A stretch of DNA of 12,371 nucleotides from Choanephora cucurbitarum (GCA_025331435.1 JAIWNI010000294.1:1-12371); one strand, 5' to 3'; shown: positions 1 to 6,397, counted from the first letter of the stretch. Translations and numbers: made by a program. Notes: generated by a model from the sequence alone, not told the origin.

Positions 1-205
1 CGATTTCATTGTGCTTGATTTCATTGTGCTTGATTTCAGTATTCTCAACTTCATTATACTTACTTGCTCTATGATCACTTCCTCCTTACTCATTCTTACT
101 GTCCTCATTATCAGTACGCTCATTGTCAGTACGCTCATTGTCAGTATACTCATTGTCAGTATACTCGTTTTCACTACACTCATTGCTGGCAAAAGTTTCA
201 TTAGT
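1..205 (-). repeat. 15-bp array, right part (array split by the window ends)
   Basis: This is the continuation of the array that begins at 12122, if the ends are joined. Consecutive 15-mers such as acgctcattgtcagt and atactcattgtcagt run without indels. On the minus strand they read as the pentapeptide series T-D-N-E-Y and T-D-N-E-R, with synonymous changes (GAC/GAT, AAT/AAC) between copies. See the intact copy at 3846-4300 for the full description. Confidence 0.85.
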
Positions 206-284
206 ATGGCCATAGCTACTGAATGTGTTTGCATTGCTTATGGCCTAATCATACACTTCTTAACTGGACTTACTCTGTATTTAG

Positions 285-566
285 TTACAGGATTAAGGAA
301 TCCTTTTCATTCAAATTTCTCATGACTACATGTTCATGAACGATGAAACTGCCTGAGAGTCTACCCTTTTTGTATAGTTTATGCTTTGTCTGTAGTCAAG
401 CCTTTATGCCTTATTCAAATTAATCTTGCATTATCAAAGTCTCGTTAGATGTACTTGAAGATATGATCCCACCGATAAGCTCCGCTCTAATCAGAGTGCG
501 CAAATATAGCCAGATGATGGATTTTTAAGATTGAACCCTCTCGAGGTTTGGTGTATTTGAGGGTGA
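285..566 (-). pseudogene. Possible decayed protein-coding fragment (unrecognised)
   Basis: Read on the minus strand from 566 to 285, a single frame gives protein-like stretches of 13, 34 and 36 residues separated by TAA, TAA, TAA and TGA stops, ending at TAA (285-287). The 36-residue stretch includes GRLSGSF and VHEHVVMRNLNEKD, mixed in composition and unlike the surrounding low-complexity DNA. The stop density is about what chance gives in A+T-rich DNA, so this rests on composition alone. No family is recognised. The same segment lies at 4380-4661 and 8518-8799. It runs toward the minus-strand pentapeptide array but is not in frame with it. Confidence 0.15.
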
Positions 567-890
567 TTATGGATAGTTAGTCTAATATTGGGTATAGTGG
601 ATTACAAAGATGCTGAAGTTGCCGGTGATGCTGGCTATGATACTTTTAATGATTATGATAATACTGAAGATCATGACAACACTGATGACTATGATAATAC
701 TGACAGTAATACTTTTGATAATAGCAATATTGATGAGAGTGATAGTATTAGCGAGTGTGATGTTATTGATGAATGTGATGATACTGATGATACTGATGAT
801 ACTGATGATACTGATGAGTGTGATAATATTGATGAGTGTGATAATACTGAAGGCGATGAGAATACTGACAGTAGTACGTTTTCATTTTGA
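567..890 (+). repeat. Acidic Asp/Asn/Thr-rich low-complexity open frame, unit 1
   Basis: A frame open from 567 to the TGA at 888-890 encodes about 107 residues dominated by D, N, T, E and S, with runs such as DDTDDTDDTDDTDECD and the recurrent hexapeptide NIDECD (18-bp periodicity). Copy differences include synonymous pairs (GAT/GAC, AAT/AAC, GAA/GAG). There is no in-frame ATG; the first possible non-ATG start is TTG at 588. A real protein would need an upstream exon or the frame is a relic. The ATG at 610 belongs to another frame and gives a Met/Leu/Ile string, which I treat as a shadow. It points away from the minus-strand pentapeptide array, so two acidic repeats face outward from about 290-567. 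Confidence 0.35.
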
Positions 891-1513
891 GTGGGGGGGG
901 GGTTTTTTCTTGCTGTTTATACTTGAGCAATTTGACATAGGTAGGGTGATGAATGGAATAGCCTTGAGTAAATAAGGGATTCTTTTTTTATTTTTATAAT
1001 TCTTATCAGTGTATAGAGAGTCGAATAGAAGATGATGAGTGTATTGCATGTATAGAGATATAATCATTACTTTGCTTGTACGAGAGATTGATAAAGTTGA
1101 TCACTAAGCTTGTACTTTTTGTGATGGAGAAGAGATATTTTTGGGGCGGGGATATGCTCCCAAATGATAAGGCAGATTATGCGGCAAGCTAGTATTTTTG
1201 ACTCTATATTTTACAGCTATCAGGATAAGCTCACTGTTGATAAATTATAGAATCTTGTTGTCAAGAAGCTATAATTGTCAGATTACTAAGGCGAGATGAC
1301 TGATTTTATCACAGCCTTAAATATGGGATGAGTACCTTAAGTTTTGAAGGGAACGATTTCAGCCTGTATATCAACATTGAATGCTGAGACTCGTATGCAA
1401 GATATTCAAAAGAGGTTTTTCGACTGCAAGTTCAGAAAGAAGAGAAAAAAAAAAGTTTGAGCCAAATGAGGCATTTGAGGCCAAAATTTGAAAAAAAAAA
1501 TAATGATAGATTA
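891..1513. other. Spacer with no supported gene, unit 1
   Basis: It starts with a G10-T6 tract (893-908) and continues as A+T-rich unique sequence. On the plus strand, 1144-1450 contains a protein-like but interrupted frame (stretches such as MTDFITALNMG and GTISACISTLNAETRMQDIQ, broken by TAG, TAA, TGA and TAA, and closing with a KKRKKK cluster). Stop density is near chance. A 61-codon minus-strand ATG frame (882-1067) ends in the G tract. I would not call a gene here. Confidence 0.5.
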
Positions 1514-1723
1514 ATGATTGACAGCCTAAAATCGCTCATTCATAGGCTTAATTCCTCTTTTTTTTTTTCCCTTGGCGAGAAGTACAAACCTGGCATAAGA
1601 GTATTGTTATATGTTAAAGAGGGCATGAATGAGCCAGTTGAAGAGGTCACTCAGACTCTCTTGCCCTCTTCCTTGTATATGATCCAAGCTCAAATCGCTT
1701 CAAAAGAGGTCTTTCAAATTTAA
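1514..1723 (+). CDS. Hypothetical 69-residue ORF, unit 1 (doubtful)
   Basis: This is the only ATG-started plus-strand frame with a balanced, protein-like composition: it begins MIDSLKSLIHRL, has a T11-encoded Phe run, then a charged middle (GEKYKPG, VKEGMNEPVEE) and ends EVFQI. No domain, signal peptide or membrane segment is convincing. The ATG at 1514 is chosen because it is kept in all three units; in unit 1 only, an upstream ATG at 1466 is in frame because of a 10-A run. The context around the ATG is weak, and a 10-A tract starts at the TAA stop. It could be a remnant exon of the decayed frame just upstream. Function unknown. Confidence 0.2.
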   Translation: MIDSLKSLIHRLNSSFFFSLGEKYKPGIRVLLYVKEGMNEPVEEVTQTLLPSSLYMIQAQIASKEVFQI

Positions 1724-1912
1724 AAAAAAAATAGTAGTATAAGATCGCGATTTTTTTCCTAAAAAGGGAATCTAGCAAAAGTCACGTAGGCAGGAAATTG
1801 ATTACGTCGCTCTGATCCTGGCTGTATTCTATTTTTTTTTTCTTTTGCCCTTATATCTTGGTTACACTCAAGCTGCCGATCCTATCCAAGGTCATAGCAA
1901 ATGATGCTATAG
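1724..1912. other. Spacer with homopolymers, unit 1
   Basis: A-tract, then aagatcgcga followed by T7, then unique sequence with a long T tract near 1831. A short open frame lacking an ATG runs through 1858-2049. No gene is supported. Candidate upstream exon for the intron-like segment at 1913. Confidence 0.5.
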
Positions 1913-1996
1913 GTAACACACGCGATCCACTTGTACCACTTGACTTTCTTGACCTCAGTTATGCTAACTTTTCTCCTTATACTGCTTCTTTGCTAG
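1913..1996 (+). other. Intron-like segment A (84 nt), unit 1
   Basis: Donor GTAACA after ctatag, branch-like tgctaac at 1962-1968, pyrimidine-rich tract, acceptor tgctag ending at 1996. Size and spacing fit fungal spliceosomal introns. Its length is a multiple of three and a short open frame reads straight through it, so retention would not disturb that frame. Splicing is inferred only. Confidence 0.4.
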
Positions 1997-2242
1997 GTTT
2001 GCTAGATCTCACTTTGGGGATCGCCATCAAGATGGCAACGTGTTGCTAGACTCTTGAGAGAGCCGCTCTTTTGAGTTCTAGTAATATCCGCGTCAAGTCC
2101 GTTAGGTGTCTACAGGTGGTAGATTACCTGTTTTTGCTTCAAGACTTCCTGTTTTTACCGTTTCATGATATTGATGCTCTGGTGTTTTGGTGTTACCGCT
2201 ATATGACCGAAAGTATAGCGAAGGGTATAGTAGACATGCACG

Positions 2243-2259
2243 CACACACACACACACAC
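2243..2259. repeat. CA microsatellite, unit 1
   Basis: (CA)8C flanked by CG steps (gcacg before, gcgcac after). It is the source of His/Thr runs in overlapping frames. The length is unchanged in all three units. Confidence 0.9.
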
Positions 2260-2300
2260 GCGCACATATAGATACATATTCGGGTAAGCAAAGCAAGACC

Positions 2301-2363
2301 ATCCAAGACTACCGCAAAGCTTTCCAAGACTACCGCAAGGCTATCCAAGACTACCGCAAGACA
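2301..2363 (+). repeat. Three 21-bp repeats (Q-D-Y-R-K-x-x), unit 1
   Basis: Copies at 2301-2321, 2322-2342 and 2343-2363, each tccaagactaccgcaa plus a variable codon or two. In the frame open until 2390 they read IQDYRKA, FQDYRKA, IQDYRKT. That frame lacks an ATG, and its TAA stop (2388-2390) lies inside the donor of intron-like segment B, so splicing would remove the stop. Confidence 0.85.
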
Positions 2364-2386
2364 AGACAAGACCTCCATATGACTCT

Positions 2387-2457
2387 GTAAGTATCGTTCC
2401 TATCCACTTGAAGAGCTGTATCACTAACCTTACTTTTTGCCCTTCTTTTTATCATAG
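2387..2457 (+). other. Intron-like segment B (71 nt), unit 1
   Basis: The best splice-signal set in the unit: donor GTAAGTATC, branch-like CACTAAC at 2422-2428, a pyrimidine tract, and acceptor tttatcatag ending at 2457. A second acceptor, tctctctcctag, ends at 2481. Joining to 2457 meets a stop at once. Joining to 2481 extends the QDYRKA frame by about 20 residues to the TAA in cttctaac. An alternative donor, GTAAGC, stands at 2284. Confidence 0.5.
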
Positions 2458-2557
2458 GTAATGGTGTACTCTCTCTCCTAGGCCTCTATCCCGATCGCGA
2501 TCGTTGGTGTTCAAGACTGTCAAGACTCTCTTCCGCTTCTAACTTCGGCGATACCGT

Positions 2558-2748
2558 ATGCTTTTGGTGTTCTATGCTTTTGGCGACTTATGCTTTTGGT
2601 GACTTATGCTTTTGGTGTTCCATGCTTTTGGTGACTTATGCTTTTGGTGACTTATGCTTTTGGTGACTTATGCTTTTGGTGACTTATGCTTCTGGTGTTC
2701 CATGCTTCTGGTGTTCCATGTTCTGGTGTTCTATGCTTTTGGTGTTTC
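2558..2748 (+). repeat. 16-bp minisatellite block A, unit 1
   Basis: Twelve consecutive copies starting at ATG, of type atgcttttggtgactt or atgcttctggtgttcc; one copy (2718-2732) is 15 bp. It contains no stop in any plus-strand frame, which explains the several overlapping Leu/Val/Cys/Phe-rich open frames here. I treat those as repeat by-products. Confidence 0.93.
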
Positions 2749-2847
2749 ATGTCTTGGTCTCTTTCTCTCCTATTTTGGTGTCCTATGATTCTGGTTTTCT
2801 CTATTATAGTCTCTTTGTTCCCTGGTTCTGGTGTTTCCTACTATGGT

Positions 2848-2886
2848 CTCTTTTTTCTCTCTCTCTCTCTCTCTCTTCTCTCTCTT
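2848..2886. repeat. TC microsatellite, unit 1
   Basis: Pyrimidine tract tctcttttttctc followed by a CT run and cttctctctctt. Its internal structure differs from units 2 and 3. Confidence 0.88.
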
Positions 2887-2897
2887 AATCCGGTGCT

Positions 2898-2973
2898 CTA
2901 TGGTTTGGTCTCTTTGTTCTGGTGCTTTGGTGTTTCTATGGTTTGGTCTCTTTGTTCTGGTGCTTTGGTGTTG
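2898..2973 (+). repeat. 38-bp repeat, two copies, unit 1
   Basis: Copies at 2898-2935 and 2936-2973 (ctatggtttggtctctttg plus ttctggtgctttggtgttt), followed by a 12-bp partial copy. The ggtgctttggtgttt part is related to the 16-bp minisatellite, so it probably grew out of it. Confidence 0.9.
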
Positions 2974-3087
2974 CTATGGTTTGGTTTGTCTCTTTCCCCC
3001 TGGTGATGTACGCTTTTGGTGATGTATGCTTCTGAGGATGTATGTCCTGGTCCTCTTCTATCCCTCTCTCTCCAGCTCTGGTATTAT

Positions 3088-3263
3088 ATGCTTTGGTGTT
3101 TCTATGCTTTGGTGTTTCTATGCTTTGGTGTTTCTATGCTTAGGTGTTTCCATGCTTTGGTGTTTCGATGCTTTGGCGTTTCCATGCTTCGGTGCTTTGG
3201 TGTTTCCATGCTTTGGTGTTTCCATGCCTTGGGGCCTTTGTGTTTCCATGCTTTGGTGATGTA
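3088..3263 (+). repeat. 16-bp minisatellite block B, unit 1
   Basis: Copies of type atgctttggtgtttct or atgctttggtgtttcc at 3088, 3104, 3120, 3136, 3152, 3168, 3208 and 3248, with two 24-bp variants at 3184 and 3224. The frame from ATG 3022 to 3327 reads it as a 16-residue period rich in W, C, F, V, L and M (LWCFYALVFLCFGVSM). Its stop TAA falls inside a TACTAAC motif. The strange composition and lack of any family argue against a functional protein. Confidence 0.93.
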
Positions 3264-3289
3264 TCTCTCTTGGATCTATGATCAACTAG

Positions 3290-3417
3290 GTAACTTATCA
3301 CTTACATTTTGTGTACAACCTTACTAACTTTCATTCTCTCTCCTCTCTTTTTTTTTGTGCATATGTGTGTGTGTGCGTATATATGTATGTCTACTAACCT
3401 TTCCTTTTTTACCTTAG
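3290..3417 (+). other. Intron-like segment C (128 nt), unit 1
   Basis: Donor GTAACTT after caactag, TACTAAC motifs at 3322-3328 and 3392-3398, T-rich tract, acceptor ttaccttag ending at 3417. The second branch-acceptor distance (about 20-25 nt) is the more usual. Removing it would delete the stop of the 103-codon minisatellite frame and extend it through atgccgtgcggg to the TGA in the tactgac motif at 3498. Confidence 0.4.
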
Positions 3418-3625
3418 TTTTTATGCCGTGCGGGCTTACGCTACTAACCTCTCTCTTTTTTTTTGCGCGTGTGTATGTGTGTATATATATGTATGTCTAC
3501 TGACCTTTCTTTTTTACCCTAGTTTTTATGCCGTGCGGGCTTACGCTACTAACCTCTCTCTCTTTTTTTTTGTGCGTGTGTATGTGTGTATATATATGTA
3601 TGTCTACTAACCCTTTTCTTTTTAT
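3391..3625 (+). repeat. 105-107 bp tandem repeat with TACTAAC motifs, unit 1
   Basis: Copies at 3391-3496 and 3497-3603 plus a partial copy from 3604. Each copy holds ctactaacc or ctactgacc, a T tract, acct/cctag, tttttatgccgtgcgggc, a second gctactaacc, a CT/T tract and a TG/TA-rich stretch ending gtatgt. The stretch 3322-3390 resembles the second half of the unit. Yeast-style donor (GTATGT) and branch (TACTAAC) motifs occur side by side. Confidence 0.88.
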
Positions 3626-3629
3626 CATC

Positions 3630-3635
3630 AATAAA
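3630..3635 (+). promoter_or_regulatory. Candidate polyadenylation signal AATAAA, unit 1
   Basis: AATAAA right after the TACTAAC-rich repeat, followed by an A/T-rich stretch with T tracts. A further AATAAA is at 3718-3723. In A+T-rich DNA the hexamer is common, so the support is its position after ordered splice-like signals. Confidence 0.3.
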
Positions 3636-3822
3636 CTTCATTCATTATTATATTACCTACTATAGTCCTTCACTTTTTTTTTGATAAGTTGGTATTTTTT
3701 TTACTTTCAATCCATGAAATAAAACTTGATTCAAATTAGTGCTTTCTACTAAATCATCTAAATCACATTCCAATCATGTCGTCTAAAACATACCGTTGCA
3801 GCAAAAAAAAAAAAAAGCTGGA
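3636..3822. other. A/T-rich spacer, unit 1
   Basis: Unique A/T-rich sequence with T9 and T8 tracts and an A14 run at 3803-3816 flanked by cagc and gctg. No gene is seen. Confidence 0.6.
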
Positions 3823-3854
3823 AAGTACAGCATTAGCCAAAGTTAGCTGTACTT
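3823..3854. other. 9-bp inverted repeat (hairpin), unit 1
   Basis: AAGTACAGC at 3823-3831 and GCTGTACTT at 3846-3854 pair perfectly around a 14-nt loop. It sits exactly at the left edge of the 15-bp array. No T run follows on either strand, so it is not a typical bacterial terminator. Confidence 0.6.
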
Positions 3855-4300
3855 GACTTCATTATGCTCAGCTTGATTAAGCTTAACATCATTATGCTTT
3901 GAATTCATTAGGCTGGATATCATTAGACTCAATTTCGTTTTGCTCGATTTCAGTAGGCTGGATCTCATCAGGCTGGATTTCATTAGGCTGGATCTCATGG
4001 GGGCACAGTTTCATTGTGGTCAATTTCATTGTATTCACTTTCAGTGTCATCAAATTCGTTGTGCTTACTTTCTTAATGCTCAGTTTCATTTTGCTCGATT
4101 TCATTGTGCTTGATTTCATTGTGCTTGATTTCAGTATTCTCAACTTCATTATACTTACTTGCTCTATGATCACTTCCTCCTTACTCATTCTTACTGTCCT
4201 CATTATCAGTACGCTCATTGTCAGTACGCTCATTGTCAGTATACTCATTGTCAGTATACTCGTTTTCACTACACTCATTGCTGGCAAAAGTTTCATTAGT
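3846..4300 (-). repeat. 15-bp periodic array, about 29 copies, possibly once coding N-E-x-x-x pentapeptides
   Basis: From 3851 to 4285 the sequence falls into 29 consecutive 15-mers: ten up to about 4000 (type ggctggatttcatta) and nineteen from 4001 (type gtgcttgatttcatt). The only phase change is one base in the G run at 3999-4003. A 15-bp period is five codons. On the minus strand the repeat reads N-E-I-Q-P, N-E-I-K-H or D-N-E-Y-T, and many copy differences are third-codon changes (GAA/GAG, AAT/AAC, GAC/GAT, ATC/ATT), which suggests coding ancestry on that strand. However, the minus frame has two TAA stops, a TGA and the one-base shift. The plus strand is open from 3899 to 4420 (173 codons, hydrophobic, no ATG at the start), which may only reflect the stop-free repeat. 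No protein family is recognised. Confidence 0.85.
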
Positions 4301-4661
4301 ATGGCCATAGCTACTGAATGTGTTTGCATTGCTTATGGCCTAATCATACACTTCTTAACTGGACTTACTCTGTATTTAGTTACAGGATTAAGGAATCCTT
4401 TTCATTCAAATTTCTCATGACTACATGTTCATGAACGATGAAACTGCCTGAGAGTCTACCCTTTTTGTATAGTTTATGCTTTGTCTGTAGTCAAGCCTTT
4501 ATGCCTTATTCAAATTAATCTTGCATTATCAAAGTCTCGTTAGATGTACTTGAAGATATGATCCCACCGATAAGCTCCGCTCTAATCAGAGTGCGCAAAT
4601 ATAGCCAGATGATGGATTTTTAAGATTGAACCCTCTCGAGGTTTGGTGTATTTGAGGGTGA

Positions 4662-4985
4662 TTATGGATAGTTAGTCTAATATTGGGTATAGTGGATTAC
4701 AAAGATGCTGAAGTTGCCGGTGATGCTGGCTATGATACTTTTAATGATTATGATAATACTGAAGATCATGACAACACTGATGACTATGATAATACTGACA
4801 GTAATACTTTTGATAATAGCAATATTGATGAGAGTGATAGTATTAGCGAGTGTGATGTTATTGATGAATGTGATGATACTGATGATACTGATGATACTGA
4901 TGATACTGATGAGTGTGATAATATTGATGAGTGTGATAATACTGAAGGCGATGAGAATACTGACAGTAGTACGTTTTCATTTTGA
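4662..4985 (+). repeat. Acidic low-complexity open frame, unit 2
   Basis: Identical in translation to 567-890, ending just before the G11 tract at 4988-4998. Again no ATG in frame. Confidence 0.35.
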
Positions 4986-5610
4986 GTGGGGGGGGGGGTT
5001 TTTTCTTGCTGTTTATACTTGAGCAATTTGACATAGGTAGGGTGATGAATGGAATAGCCTTGAGTAAATAAGGGATTCTTTTTTTATTTTTATAATTCTT
5101 ATCAGTGTATAGAGAGTCGAATAGAAGATGATGAGTGTATTGCATGTATAGAGATATAATCATTACTTTGCTTGTACGAGAGATTGATAAAGTTGATCAC
5201 TAAGCTTGTACTTTTTGTGATGGAGAAGAGATATTTTTGGGGCGGGGATATGCTCCCAAATGATAAGGCAGATTATGCGGCAAGCTAGTATTTTTGACTC
5301 TATATTTTACAGCTATCAGGATAAGCTCACTGTTGATAAATTATAGAATCTTGTTGTCAAGAAGCTATAATTGTCAGATTACTAAGGCGAGATGACTGAT
5401 TTTATCACAGCCTTAAATATGGGATGAGTACCTTAAGTTTTGAAGGGAACGATTTCAGCCTGTATATCAACATTGAATGCTGAGACTCGTATGCAAGATA
5501 TTCAAAAGAGGTTTTTCGACTGCAAGTTCAGAAAGAAGAGAAAAAAAAAAGTTTGAGCCAAATGAGGCATTTGAGGCCAAAATTTGAAAAAAAAAAATAA
5601 TGATAGATTA
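4986..5610. other. Spacer with no supported gene, unit 2
   Basis: As 891-1513 but with G11 instead of G10. The extra base joins the minus-strand ATG frame from 5163 to the antisense of the acidic repeat, making a 101-codon frame ending at 4858. Since a homopolymer length decides it, this is not good evidence for a gene. A run of 11 A near 5587 also breaks the frame leading into the downstream 69-codon ORF. Confidence 0.5.
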
Positions 5611-5820
5611 ATGATTGACAGCCTAAAATCGCTCATTCATAGGCTTAATTCCTCTTTTTTTTTTTCCCTTGGCGAGAAGTACAAACCTGGCATAAGAGTA
5701 TTGTTATATGTTAAAGAGGGCATGAATGAGCCAGTTGAAGAGGTCACTCAGACTCTCTTGCCCTCTTCCTTGTATATGATCCAAGCTCAAATCGCTTCAA
5801 AAGAGGTCTTTCAAATTTAA
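5611..5820 (+). CDS. Hypothetical 69-residue ORF, unit 2 (doubtful)
   Basis: Same protein as 1514-1723. The upstream ATG near 5562 is out of frame because of 11 A residues, which supports the ATG at 5611 as the only shared start. Confidence 0.2.
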   Translation: MIDSLKSLIHRLNSSFFFSLGEKYKPGIRVLLYVKEGMNEPVEEVTQTLLPSSLYMIQAQIASKEVFQI

Positions 5821-6009
5821 AAAAAAAATAGTAGTATAAGATCGCGATTTTTTTCCTAAAAAGGGAATCTAGCAAAAGTCACGTAGGCAGGAAATTGATT
5901 ACGTCGCTCTGATCCTGGCTGTATTCTATTTTTTTTTTCTTTTGCCCTTATATCTTGGTTACACTCAAGCTGCCGATCCTATCCAAGGTCATAGCAAATG
6001 ATGCTATAG

Positions 6010-6093
6010 GTAACACACGCGATCCACTTGTACCACTTGACTTTCTTGACCTCAGTTATGCTAACTTTTCTCCTTATACTGCTTCTTTGCTAG
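6010..6093 (+). other. Intron-like segment A, unit 2
   Basis: Identical donor, branch and acceptor to 1913-1996. Confidence 0.4.
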
Positions 6094-6339
6094 GTTTGCT
6101 AGATCTCACTTTGGGGATCGCCATCAAGATGGCAACGTGTTGCTAGACTCTTGAGAGAGCCGCTCTTTTGAGTTCTAGTAATATCCGCGTCAAGTCCGTT
6201 AGGTGTCTACAGGTGGTAGATTACCTGTTTTTGCTTCAAGACTTCCTGTTTTTACCGTTTCATGATATTGATGCTCTGGTGTTTTGGTGTTACCGCTATA
6301 TGACCGAAAGTATAGCGAAGGGTATAGTAGACATGCACG

Positions 6340-6356
6340 CACACACACACACACAC
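6340..6356. repeat. CA microsatellite, unit 2
   Basis: Same length as 2243-2259. Confidence 0.9.
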
Positions 6357-6397
6357 GCGCACATATAGATACATATTCGGGTAAGCAAAGCAAGACC

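Larger units (their letters stand above)
1..4095. repeat. Tandem repeat unit 1 of 3 (about 4.1 kb)
   Basis: First of three head-to-tail units. Bases 1 onward match 4096 onward and 8234 onward. This unit is 43 bp shorter than the other two, mainly because it carries two rather than three copies of a 38-bp repeat near 2898-2973 and a different TC tract near 2848-2886. It also has G10 where the others have G11 (893-902), A10 where the others have A11 (about 1491-1500), and T9 where the others have T10 (about 3674). I saw essentially no substitutions outside low-complexity DNA. Period and boundaries are read directly; the unit start is arbitrary because the window begins inside the 15-bp array. 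Confidence 0.97.

Noticed and set aside
460..560. tRNA-like or 5S-like promoter boxes on the minus strand (ggttcaatc)
   Set aside because: A partial B-box resemblance only; no matching A box at the right distance and no cloverleaf could be drawn.
285..566. Alternative genetic code (TAA/TAG read as glutamine)
   Set aside because: It would join several fragments, but in-frame TGA also occurs, stop density equals chance, and the fungal-style introns fit a standard code better.
610..975. A Met/Leu/Ile-rich 121-codon frame with an ATG
   Set aside because: It is a shifted reading of the GATGATACT-type acidic repeat; composition is explained by the repeat, and its length depends on the G tract.
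2558..3263. CRISPR-like array
   Set aside because: The 16-bp copies abut each other with no spacers, so this is a minisatellite.
3370..3390. Telomere-like TG/TA-rich stretches
   Set aside because: They are short and irregular (gtgtgtgcgtatatatgtatgt) and part of the 105-bp repeat, with no regular telomere unit.
3899..4420. A 173-codon hydrophobic plus-strand open frame, the longest in the window
   Set aside because: It starts at TTG, not ATG, and most of it is the 15-bp array, whose plus strand is naturally poor in stops. Hydrophobicity follows from the T-rich strand; the variation pattern favours the other strand.
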